From the NCBI GenBank assembly GCA_963814985.1, contig CAWFFV010000027.1:186001-250000 (forward strand): a DNA stretch of 64,000 bases, read 5' to 3'. The notes beneath the pieces were generated by a model. The model was not told the origin of the DNA. It saw nothing but the letters and a program-made list of their open reading frames with translations, and did not search any database. This stretch comes from CAWFFV01 sp963814985. GTDB taxonomy: Bacteria > Chloroflexota > Ktedonobacteria > Ktedonobacterales > Ktedonobacteraceae. Shown piece after piece: positions 53,007-64,000 of the stretch (position 1 is its first letter; each line of letters begins with the position of its first letter). Both the position numbers and the translations under genes were made by a program.

Positions 53007-56000
53007 AGTGCTGGACCTCCTCTTCATCTAACCGGTCAATCTCTTCGATAAACTTCAACTTAATCGCAAGAGCCAATTCGGCTACCGTGGGAGCCTCGAA
53101 AAGCATGGCAAGCGGCAGATTGACCTGGAAGACGTGGCGTAGACGAGAGATTAATTGTGTACCAATCAAAGAATGACCTCCCAACTCAAAGAAGTTGTCA
53201 TGTATACCGATCTCCCCAATACCAAGCACCTGCTGCCAGATCTCTACAATTTTCTGTTCGTATTCGCTGCGGGCGGAACAAATGGCGTCGAGAGACTCGG
53301 CCTCGCGGTATCGCTAGAACTGTCGCTCCATCGTAATCTCGCCAGCGATTTCATTGATTCTCGCCGTACCCATTGATTCAGGCGCGCCTCCAGATCGCCC
53401 GTTGAGACAACAAGCTGGCCGACCCCACTGCTAACGGCACGCACAAAGGTTTCAGTGCCCTCCTCGGGGGCCATCACATAGTCGGCCACCGTGTTGCCCA
53501 GCACCCCATGCGCGTTCTCTTTGACCAGCCAGGTATCCCAATTGATACTGATCCAGGGAATGTGTGCTCTGGCATTGTGCTTATGCACAAAAGCGTCCAT
53601 AAATATATTGGCCGCCGCGTAGCCCACGAAGCCCAGGCCCCCCAGTACGGCCGAGACCGAGGAGAATAGGACGCGAAATCCAGGTTGCGCCCCTGTAATG
53701 CTTGTTCCAGGGCAAATACCCCATAGACATTTGGTTGAAAATGGAGTTCGCAGGTCGGACTCCCTATATCCTGCACGGTCTGATAGCCTGCCTGCTCCGA
53801 AATGCCTGCGGCATGAATGACGCCATGTAGGCCGCCAAAGCGCGCTTCAGCCTGGGCAATCGCTGACTCGAGCTGTGTACGATCCGCAACATCTGCTGTG
53901 ACAAGCAGGACCTCGGTCCCAGTTCTTCTATGGCCGGCACGGCTCGAATGAGGCAGCTCACATAATCGTTCTCTTCATGATTTGCCAACCAGTCGGACCA
54001 ACAGTGACGCTCCGGCAGAGTGGAACGTCCGATGAGTACGAGCCGGGCTTGAACTGTCCGGGCCAGATATGCGGCCAGCACCAGGCCTACCTTGCCAAAA
54101 CCTCCGGTAATCAAATAGATTCCTCGCTGCCGCAATCCTGAAAGCGCGTCTCTTCCCGGCTCAGAGGTATATTGCGGTACACTTGTACCCAGCGAGTCCT
54201 CCCTCGGTAAGCCACTACCAGGTCTGTTCGAGGTAAGTTCCGTCAGGAGTTGATCGATCAGATATTCTGGTTGTGGATAGATGTGCCAGCTACCGACAGG
54301 TCGATGCTGCGACAGGTGATATTCAGGTGCTCCTGGGGGACAATCTTACATGCACCCAGAATAGTTGCTTTCTCTGGCTGTAAGATTTCCTCACCTGTCA
54401 CCGCCTGCATATGATTGGAGAATGTAAGTATCTGTACTGGCTCCTCGTAGATCTGGGAGGCGAAGGCCTGTGTGAGGAAAAGCAGGCTGTACAGGCCCTT
54501 CTCTTGATGTGTACGAAAGCAGGCTGGCTCTGATGATATTTCGTCTTCCTGAGTGACCTGCCAACAATGCAGCACCGTTCGGGGCATAAGCTTCACGGCA
54601 TGCAGCGCCTTGCACAGAGCTATGTAATCAGCCTGCTCTCCCGGTCTAATGAAAAAGAGCTGATCATCCACATGCTCAAAATGCGCCCCCTGTCGCACAA
54701 TCACAACTGTAGCGCCTTCATGCTCCAAACACGAGGCCAGTTGATCACCCAGTCCACACGTATCGGTCAGCACCAGATAGGGGCCTTGAGCTGCCTGAGG
54801 TTTTGCTTGTGGTGTCAGCAGAGGAGTTTGCTCCCAGGAAGGCAGGTAGAACCAGTCGGCAAGATCTGGCTTCTTTCCTCTGCCCACCGGAATAGTATGC
54901 TGTTGAGTCAGTCGCATCTGCATCTTTGATGGTTCGATCCAGTAACGCCTGCGCTCAAACGGATAGGTAGGCAAAGGAACACGGAGCCGTCGCTCGTGAG
55001 CATAAAAGCCTGTCCAATCAATGGTCACTCCAGCCAGCCACAGTTTACCCAACGTCGCAAGTAAAAAGGCCAGGTCAGATTGCCGCTCATAGATAGAAGG
55101 TAGGGTAGATAGCACCAGATGCAAACGACTATGACTACAGGCCGGATGCTGCCTGATAAACGCGCCAAGCGATTGGCCTGGACCAACCTCAAGCAGGAGC
55201 CATTCGGGATTCTGTAACATTACTCCGGCTCCATCAGCGAAACGCACGGTCTGGCACATATGCTGTGCCCAGTAAGTGGTATCGGTTGCCTGTTCATCTG
55301 TGATCCACGTACCAGTGATATTGGAGATATAGGGAATCTTGTCGCACATAATTGTATGTCGCGCATCATATCGGTCAAGGGTTCGCGCAACACCTCAAGC
55401 ATGCTGGAATGAAAGGCATGCGTCGTCGGGACGCGCTGTATAGCGATCCACTGCTTACCAAGTTGCTCTTCGAGATGCTCGATAGCATCTACAGGCCCGA
55501 GCTAGCACACAGCTATTTGGACCATTGATGGCAGCCAGGCAGACATGCGCGCTGAGAAATGGCTGCACTTCTTCCTCCGACAATGCCACGGCGACCATCG
55601 CTCCCTGTGGAAGTTCCTGAATAAGTTGGGCACGCCGTGTGACCAGCGCCAGGGCATCTTCTAAGCGAAAGTACGCCAGCGAGGCAGGCCGCAACATATT
55701 CGCCCAGGCTATAGCCAAGCATCGCTTCAGGGCGTATACCCCACTCCATCAATACCTGTGCCAGGGCATACTCGATGATGAATACGGCAGGCTGGGCAAA
55801 CGCGGTCTGCTTCAACTGCTCATTAGTCGTATTTTGGTACTCGACCACCACGTCCTAGCCGCGCCTGCAAACTTGTGCCAGTTCCGGCGTTGCGTCCGCT
55901 GCGGACACCTTGCGATTGTCTGGCTCTCCAGTGCCAGAGCTTCACGCAGGTCAAGTCCGAAGCGCGTTCGCAAAAAGTTCAAGCATTGATCAATAGTCTC

Positions 56001-57686
56001 GCGGAAGGTTACTTCTTCCCGGTATAGCTCACGGGCCATCCCGGCATACTGTTCGCCAACGCCAGGGAACAGAAAAACTGGCGAGCGGCCCTTGTAGGTC
56101 TGATGCAGATCGTGTATACGCCGGGGATGAACTGTCTCCAGGGCATGGATAGCATCTTCGCGGTTATTGCATACAACAAAGCGTCGGTGATTAAAAACGC
56201 TCCTGCCCACCTGCAAGGTTGCAGCAACATCTGCAAGTGATTGCTCTTCATGCGCCTTAAGATGCGCTGCCAGATTAGCTGTCATAGCCTGGAGAGCCGT
56301 CTCGGTACGGGCAGAGAGCAACAGCAGTTGCCTGGAACGCGAGGAGTCAGAAATTTCGCGTTCAGGTGCTTCTTCCAGCACAACATGGGCATTGGTCCCG
56401 CCAAGACCAAATGAACTGACACCCGCACGCCGGGGTATGCCATTGCTGGTCCAATCACGCAAGGAGGTATTTACATAGAACGGGCTATTATCCAGATTGA
56501 TATCAGGGCTGGTACGTTCAAAGTTGAGGCTGGGCGGTAACTGCCTGTGATGTAACGCCAACGTTGCTTTGATCAGACCAGCTACACCAGAAGCGCGATC
56601 CAGGTGTCCAATATTCGGTTTGACCGAGCCAATCGCACAGAATTGCTTCTTCTGCGTCTTTGCCTCAAATGACTTGATCATCGCTGCCAGTTCCACCGCA
56701 TCACCCAGCATCGTCGCTGTACCGTGGGCTTCGATATAGCTGATCAATTCCATATCCACGCCCGCATGCCCCAGAGCCTCGGCAACCACTTCTTTCTGCC
56801 CATTCAGTCCAGGTGCAGTATAACTGACATGCAAGCTTCCATCATTATTCACAGCCGAGCCACGAATGACAGCATAGATATGATCGCCATCTTCCATAGC
56901 CTCTTGCAAACGTTTGAGCGCAACCACGCCGACACCATTCCCCATAACACTACCCTGGCCTCGCGCATCAAAGGTACGACATTCTCCATCAGGTGAGAGA
57001 ATGCCGCCTTCCTCATAGAGGTAGCCACTTATCTGCGGGAGCGCAATCGCCACGCCGCCCGCAAGGGCGATATCGCACTCGTAGGTAAATAAACTCTGGC
57101 ATGCCAGGTGAACCGCCACCAGTGAGGTTGAGCAGAAGGTCTGCACAGCAATGCTTGGACCACGCAGATTGAGCTTATAAGAGACGGCAGAAGCCAGCGA
57201 GTCCCGATCATTGCCGAGATCGATCTGCAAGCGTCCTGCCATATTCACCACGTCGGGATTAGTGTAGATATGATCGGACATATACGAACTAAAAGCCGAC
57301 CCAGCAAAAACACCCACCAGACCAGTGTATGCCTCAGTAGTGTAAGTAGCCTCCTCCAGAGCTTCCAGGCGCACTCCATGAAAAGACGATGCTGCGGATC
57401 CATAATTTCCGCTTCACGAGGCGTGTAGCCAAAGAAGGATGCATCAAAGTTTTCGATATCCTCGATCACCGTTCCTGCTTTGATATAATTTGGCTGCCGC
57501 AGCAAAGCTGGATCTATGCCAGCCTCCTTCAGTTCCTCATCCGAGAAGAAACGGATTGACTTGACGCCATGCGCAATATTCTGCCAGAATGTTTCGACAG
57601 TGTGTGCACCGGGAAAGCGCCCCGACATGCCGATGATTGCAGAGTGCCGTATCATAGGAAGCATCTTGCGCATTTGTATGTGCCAT
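52999..57686 (-). CDS. Monomodular type I PKS KS-AT-KR-ACP, about ten frameshifts
   Basis: The reconstructed start is ATG 57686 behind GAGGTGAT (MAHTNAQDASYDTAL), 9 nt after the upstream PKS stop. KS 57.65-56.35 kb: FCSTSLVAV, IEAHGTAT, IGHLDRASG. AT 56.1-54.95 kb: GYSLGEY and, after correction, THAFHSSM, so an active malonyl-type AT. KR 54.9-53.4 kb: TGGFGKVG and GYAAANIF are intact, but the expected catalytic Lys is Asn (QPNVYG, codon 53729-53731). ACP near 53.2 kb: FFELGGHSLIGT. One-base frame breaks fall near 57646, 57365, 55855, 55660, 55500, 55350, 54265, 53920, 53675 and 53270; the protein similarity continues across each. The C-terminal DEEEVQHFV overlaps the NRPS start, so the polyketide probably passes to that C domain. 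Confidence 0.8.
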
Positions 57687-57695
57687 ATATCACCT

Positions 57696-60600
57696 CTATC
57701 TCGTTCTTCTAGTTCCACTCGCCAGGTGCTTCAAACTTTCTCGTCGTCTTTCGCCACGCTCATGCCGCCTATCTACAGAGGAATCCTTTGTATTTTGCTC
57801 CTGCTCAATATAGTGCGCCATTGCACTCACCGATGGAGCCTCGTAGAGCACATAGGATGCCAGTGTTTCGTTTTTCAACAGTTTGCGCAAGCGCGTCATC
57901 AGATCAATGCCTGTCAGAGAGTTACCACCCAGGTCGAAAAAGTTATCGTCGATACCCACAGGCGTAACTCCCAGAATTTCTTCCCAGATCGAGGTGATCT
58001 TACATTCGAGGTCGCTACGTGGAGCCATATATGAGCTGTTCAAGTCTGGACGTGGATACAGCTCACGAATTCTGGCGACTCTCTCGTGTGCGCTGCAGTA
58101 CCAGGGCTGCCGTGAAATACTTGCTCTGCTCGATGACGCTACGAAAATCCTGAGTCGAGACGACAATATGCGGCAAACGACATGCGAGGATACGACGAAA
58201 TGCTTCGATCCCTTCCTCGAAGGTGATACCGAAATCGCTGTCTGCTTTGCTTGAAGAAAGTCTCAGCCTCTACGCCGTAACCAGTCAACCCAGATTCCCA
58301 GGCGTTCCATTGCCACTCGCTCCAATCAATAGCAACCGTGATGCCATGCCGTGAGCTATAGCGATGAGCATAGGCATCCAGGAAAGCATTGGCTGCGCAG
58401 TAATCAACCTGACCAGGACCACCGCCTGTGCTGGACGTGATCGATGAGAATAGAGCCAGGAAGTCGAGGGCTACCCCCTCCAGAACACGCTCCAACACCA
58501 GTGTGCCCATGACTTTGGGAGCCAGCACGCGAGATGCCATCTCCGGCGTTTTCAACTGCATCAGACCAACCCCCGGTAGACCCGCCGTATGCAGTACGCC
58601 ATGAATGGCACCGAAGGTCGCGAGCGCCTGCTCGATGACAGAGTGCATCTGTAACTCGTTGGTAACATCGGCTGACAATATCAGTACTTCAGTTCCCTCT
58701 GCCTCTAGCGCCTGCACGATACGAATCTGTCGTCCAACGCCCTGTGTGTCCCCCTGCGCTGCAAGGATTGCTGGCCATTCCTGGCGGGGTGGTAGCTCGG
58801 TACGACTGGTGAGTACCAGTTTTGCCTGCACCGTACGCGCCAGATGCTCCGCCATGGCCAGGCCAATACCACCCAGACCACCAGTGATCAGATAGACGCC
58901 TCCTGCCCGCAATCTGGGAACAGGACGCTCCTGATGATCCAGACACAATGGCTCAAAGATCTGTGTCCAACGATGCCTGCCACGCAGCGCAACCATAGCA
59001 TCGATTGGCTCAGAGACAAGCTCATCCAGAAGCAGATCAAGCTGTGCTCTTCATTTCGGCTGCCCGGCTCCGCAAGAGCAAGATCGATATATCGACAACG
59101 CAGATTAGCATATTCCTGCGGGATAACACGGCAGGGGCCAATGATGGTCGCTTTCTCCGGACAAAGCCACTCGTCACCCGTCACATCCTGCACGCCATTG
59201 GAAACAACAGTGATATCGCATGTTTCCAGTTCCAGATCGCCCAACGCCTGAGCCAGCGCAAGTAAGCTATAAAAGCCAGTGTCAAGCGCTTCTTCAAGCA
59301 CGCCACTGCCCTCTCTACGTGAGTAATAGTCCACAGGTGAATTATCCTGGTTGGCATCCTTCCCTGGCTGCGCAAATCTTTGAACAGGCTCTCATAATCA
59401 CTCTTCTTGTCAGGCTGAATAGTATAGACGTCGCTGCCTCGTACGCTAAAAGATATGCCCGCCTTCACAGTGATGACTTGCTGTCCATGCTGTTGCAGGA
59501 AGTCGATGATCCGATTGCCAATGCCACAGGTATCAAGGCAAATCAGCCAGTTGCGAACTTCTTGCAGCTCATTTTCAGCCTGGATATCTCCCCGGAAAGC
59601 TTGCTTCCATGCAGGTACCGAGAACCAACCAGCCATATTCGTGATGCGTTCTAATTCATCCTCTCCAACATGTTTTACTTGCTGAAGGACGTTGCCATGT
59701 TTCCTCGCTTCGAGCCAGTAACGTTGGCGTTCAAAAGGATAGGTTGGCAACGAGAGACGCTGGCGTTTTTCATCGGCGTAGACACCGTGCCAATCTAGCG
59801 AGACCCCCTGTAGCCAGAGCTTGCCCAGTACGGCAAGCATATATGCAGCATCAGATCGCTGCTCGTAAGGCATAGGCAGGGTATTGAATACCAATAGCAT
59901 ACATTCGCGATCGCAGGCTGGATGCATTTTGACAAACGAGCAGAGCGATTGACCTGCGCCGACTTCAAGTAACAGGTGTTCTGTCTCCTGTAAAAGGTGG
60001 CTAACGCCATCGGAGAAGCGCACCGTCTGGCACATATGCTGTGCCCAGTAGGCTGGATTGGTTGCCTGTTCCGCTGTAATCCAGGTTCCTGTGACGTTCG
60101 ATATGTAAGGAATTTGCGGAACTCGGAGCGTCATATTGCTCACCAGACTGGTCAGTTCCTCCTGTATTGTTTCAAGCATTGATGAATGGAAAGCATGGGT
60201 TGTCTCCACACGCCGGCAGGCAATCTCTTTGTCATGCAAACGCGCCTCTAGCTGTTCGATGGCTGTCACTGGTCCCGCCAGTACAGATATGGCAGGTCCA
60301 TTAATAACCGCTAGATTGATCTGCTCATCTATGTAAGGCTGCGCGTCTGTTTCCGAAAGTGCAACAGCCAGCATAGCTCCATGGGGGAGCTGTTCAATGA
60401 GCTGGGCACGGCGAGCAACGAGCAACAGGGCATCATCCAGTGACAGAACCCCGGAGAGACAGGCAGCAACATACTCACCCAGACTATAGCCCAGCATTGC
60501 CGATGGGCGCACGCCCCATTCACGATAGTTGGGCCAGCGCATACTCTATAACGAAGACCATAGGTTGTGCTATGGTTGTCTGTTTGACTTGTTCGTGCTG

Positions 60601-63600
60601 AGTTGAGCCAGGCTGCACAGTGCGCCCAAGTAGTGCACGCAGATTGGGTGTCGTGCGATCAGGGCCTGCAAGATCATGTGAAGGATGTGAGGCTACACCA
60701 GTTTGTGGATACAATATACCTGACAGATCCAGGCCAAAGCGTGCATTGAGAAAAGTATGACAGTGATCGATAATAAAGCGGAATGTGGCCTCTTGATGGT
60801 AAAGTTCCTGCGCCATACCTGCATACTGCTCACCCAAACCGGGGAACATGAACGCCACAGGGCGATCAATGCGCTGCTCGAAGGTATTACCTCCACGCCA
60901 ATCGCTCATAGGTATCCCATTCTGCAAAGCATGTATCGCTTCGTTGCGATCGCGGCAGAGTAACATTCTGCGATGTTCAAAACGTCGCCGCCCGGTTTGC
61001 AGTGTATAGGCTACATCGGCCAGCTTCTCATCTTCGTGTTGCTGCAAGTGCTCGCATAGCCTGGCAGACATGTTATCCAGAGCCGACTCGGTGCGTGCAG
61101 AGAGGAGCAGTAATTGCCAGGGTCGCGAGGGGCCTGATACTACAGGTTCCGGAGAACTCTTCCAGCACAACATGGGCATTGGTACCACCCAGGCCGAGCG
61201 AGTTGATGCCAGCGCGACGAGGAGTACCATTGTCTGCCACGGCGACAGCTCTGTATTGACATAGAATGGACTGGTCTCAAAATCAATCTCAGGATTCGGT
61301 TCCTGAAAGTGCAGACTGGCCGGGATTTCTTTGTGCTTGAGCGCCAGTACCGTCTTAATCAGACCGCTCACACCTGCCGCACGATCCAGGTGTCCAACAT
61401 TGGTTTTCACCGAACCAATGGCACAGTAGCCCGTTTGATCGGTTTGTGTACGGTAGGCTCTGGTCAGTGAAGCGACCTCGATGGGATCACCAAGCTCGGT
61501 AGCTGTGCCGTGGGCCTCGATGTAACTGATACTCCCAGGCGAGATGCCCGCAGCATCCAGAGCCATGGACACCACCTCTGACTGGCCCACGATACTTGGA
61601 GCTGTATAGCTGACTTTGAGTGAGCCATCGTTGTTAACTGCCGACCCCTTAATCACAGCGTGAATGATATCGCCATCCGCCACCGCCTCGCTCAAGCGTT
61701 TCAGCACAACAACGCCTACGCCATCGCCGAACATACTTCCTTTTGCCTGGGAGTCGAAGGTTCGACAGTGCCCATCCGGCGACTCCATGCCACCTTCTTC
61801 GTAGAGGTGTCCGGCCTTCACCGGCACACGGATTGACACACCTCCTGCCAGGGCCATGTCACATTCTCCATGCAACAGGCTTTGACAGGCCAGATGACTG
61901 CTACCAGAGAGGTCGAACAGAAGGTCTGCACCGCAAAGCTGGGGCCTTTGAGGTTCATTTTATAGGAAACGCTGGTCGTCAATGAGTCTTTGTCGTTGCC
62001 GATGACCAACGTTGATAATCGTCACCCAGAGCCGCTTCAGGATCGTTGAGCATGCGTCATCATATAGGTACTGATATTCGAGCCGCCAAAGACACCTATC
62101 CAGTCCATTGTAGCTGCCGGGTTGTATACCCGCCATTTCCAGCGCTTCCCAGGAACTTCCAGGAAGAGACGATGCTGAGGATCGGTCAACTCGGCCTCGC
62201 GCGGACTGTACCCAAAGAAGAGCGCATCAAACCGTTCAACATCATCCGTTGGGAGGATCGGACGCGCCTTGACATATGCTGGATCACGAACCTGAAGAGG
62301 ATCACAGCCCGGCTTCGATAGTTCTTCCTCCGTAAAAAACTGACAGACTCAACGCCGTTGCGCAAATTCTCCCAGAACACATCGACATTCGGAGCTCCTG
62401 GGAAACGTCCGGTCATACCAATAATAGCGATTTCTTCATGGACGACAGATTGGCGGGCCTGATCGACGTCGCTCTTTCAGTATGTCTCGCTCAGTCTCAT
62501 TGTCCGCTTCAGTATTCAGCCGGCAAGTGAGATAGTGTGCCGATGCGCTGACGGTGGGAGCTTCATACAGGGCAACCGCCGGGATAGGCATATTAAACGC
62601 TTTTTTAAGCTTGGAAATCACCTGGAGTCCGATCAGTGAGTTCCCCCCCAGATCAAAGAAGTTGTCATAAAGGCCGACCTCAGACATACCCAACACCTGT
62701 TGCCAGATACGCATTATCTCCTGCTCATAATCGCCACCAACGGGTACTGGAGCAGAGGAAGCACGCGTGGCTGCGATCTGCCGATCAAGTTCGGCTCCGT
62801 TGCTCTCACGCAGGGCTTCTAAGCGGCCCCACTGCAACAGACGTGCATGCAGGTTCCCAGTTGAATTGACCAGACGAAGCATACCGCTGGCCAGGATACG
62901 CGTCAGAGCTTCCAGTGCCTCTTCTGGCTGCATAGCAAAGGCAGCAATTGTTGCTCCCAGTACTCCATGTGCGTCTTCTTGCATCTGCCAGGTATCCCAA
63001 TTAACACTAATCCAGGGAGTGTTTTCCGTCTGATTATGCTTACGTGCGAATGCATCCAGAAAGATATTCCCCGATGCATAGCCGACAAAGCCCAGCCACC
63101 CAGCACCGACGAGAGTGAAGAGAAAAGCCAAACAAAATCCAGTTGCAAGCCTGCAATTGCCTTTTCCAACACAAATGTGCCGTACACTTTTGTGTGGAAA
63201 TGCATCTCACATTCTACACGGCTCATATCGGCAATGGGCTGGAAAGCGTGTCCAGAGGTAATACCCGCAAGGTGAAAGACACCATGAATGGCTCCAAAGG
63301 TCGCCGTTGTCTGCTGTATTGCTGCCTGCATCTGGATCTCATCGGCTACATCCGCAATCAGCACAAGTGCTTCTGCTCCATATGCCTCAATGGCCTGTAT
63401 TCGCCGGATAGTATCACTGAGGTGATCATCTGTTTTATGATACTCCAGCCAGCTTGCCCATTCACTGCGCTCGGGCAAACTGGTACGCCCGATCAGGATA
63501 AGTTTTGCCTGTACAGCCTTTGCCAGATATTCAGCTAGAGTCAGACCGATTACCACCCAGCGCACCAGTAATGAGGTAGACACCGTGCTGGCGGAAAGGA

Positions 63601-64000
63601 GGCACCGTCACCGTCTCCAGTTGCTGCTTTCTATAGGTCTCAATCCAACGCTGACCACTGTGATACGCCACAACTGGATCAAAAATGGCGAGTGTGCACT
63701 CCTCCATGATAGCTGCAATGAAGCCATCGGCACTGGTTGTAAGATAGCTGGTCTCAACATCTATACTACGGCACAGAATATGAGGATGCTCCTGTGAAAT
63801 TACTCGGCACGCGCCCAGGATGGTAGCTTTCTCGGGAGACACGATCTCCTGCCCATTGACGCTCTGAACGGCATTGGAAATGATCAGTACCTGCACAGGC
63901 GTATCATCAACCTGAGCGGCAATAGCCTGGGTCAGGAAGAGCAGGCTGTAGAAACCCACCTCCTGCTGCAAGCGGAAATATTCAGGGCCTGTCGCTATTG
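57696..64000 (-). CDS. Type I PKS, 5' part outside window: ...KR-ACP-KS-AT-KR-ACP, many frameshifts
   Basis: The gene enters from the right edge in an open frame. Visible domains: KR 64.0-62.85 kb (LITGALGG, FSSLSS, GYASGNIF), ACP near 62.65 kb (LGGNSLIGL), KS 62.44-61.15 kb (FCSTSLVAV, IEAHGTATELGD, VGHLDRAAG), AT 60.87-59.75 kb (GYSLGEY, THAFHSSM; malonyl type), KR 59.6-58.1 kb (TGGLGGIG, FSSITS, DYCAANAF) and ACP near 57.95 kb (FFDLGGNSLTGI). There are about a dozen or more one-base frame breaks, for example near 63555, 63090, 62447, 62335, 61895, 59335, 59035 and 58255, and a compensating pair near 61235 and 61140. KR-ACP followed by KS-AT-KR-ACP matches the two bimodular PKSs, so its missing first module may also be of the dead-AT kind. 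The tail ESLKHLASGTRRTR is basic and docking-like. Confidence 0.8.

Noticed and set aside
53300..53330. A possible third Gln-to-stop (TAG) near the end of the 53-57.7 kb PKS.
   Set aside because: It appears only if the frame is changed too early. Keeping the other frame to about 53270 gives a normal Pro/Ser linker leading to SEYEQKI, so no stop is needed.
1..64000. tRNA or rRNA genes, CRISPR arrays, insertion sequences.
   Set aside because: I found no cloverleaf-like gene, regular spaced repeats or intact transposase frame. A computed search could still find small RNAs.

Overview
The window is almost entirely one hybrid non-ribosomal peptide synthetase / modular polyketide synthase (NRPS/PKS) locus, open at both ends. 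The protein style (malonyl-type PKS modules with LGGxS carrier proteins, many secreted beta-propeller-like proteins, moderate GC, MsbA-type exporter pair) resembles Ktedonobacteria (Chloroflexota). That assignment is an inference from general resemblance. Cyanobacteria or Bacillota are not excluded.

Layout. 1-8110 (+): end of an NRPS, a lipoprotein esterase overlapping it by 4 nt, a LanB-type (lantibiotic dehydratase N-domain) protein, and a C-A-PCP module whose A-domain pocket reads as glycine. 8384-10880 (+): two secreted beta-propeller-like proteins, a perfect 24-bp inverted repeat and a bidirectional terminator. 10994-15209 (-): MarR regulator and a two-subunit ABC exporter behind a consensus sigma70 promoter. 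15387-39609 (-): NRPS (C-A-PCP), two bimodular PKSs (each KS-AT-KR-ACP-KS-AT-KR-ACP), an APH-fold kinase and a GT-B glycosyltransferase. 39830-49522 (+): NRPS with a terminal thioester reductase, then a PKS (ACP-KS-AT-KR-ACP) whose KS, AT and KR all carry damaged active sites. 49577-64000 (-): PKS (running off the window end), a monomodular PKS and an NRPS, convergent with the previous block.

How it may work. The PKS modules have only KR as reductive domain (no DH or ER), so they would give beta-hydroxy units from malonyl-CoA. Four NRPS proteins insert amino acids: one probable Gly, two with an identical unusual pocket code, one unassigned. No thioesterase domain is visible. The only release domain seen is the reductase, which would give an aldehyde or alcohol. 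The exporter, kinase and glycosyltransferase look like export and self-protection or tailoring.

Most unusual points. In both bimodular PKSs the first AT has lost its catalytic Ser and its small subdomain while the second AT is intact. The 44.6-49.5 kb PKS looks catalytically dead in three domains yet has a long open frame. Two PKS genes carry a stop codon one C-to-T change away from an expected Gln codon. The two bimodular PKSs share the same one-base insertion at the same KS codon. A LanB-type protein sits between NRPS genes next to an orphan NRPS tail.

Sequence quality. There are roughly 35-40 one-base frameshifts, mostly in short homopolymers, with protein similarity continuing in the new frame. 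About two thirds lie in 53-64 kb. This looks more like uncorrected indel errors than decay, so split genes are annotated here as single reconstructed genes.
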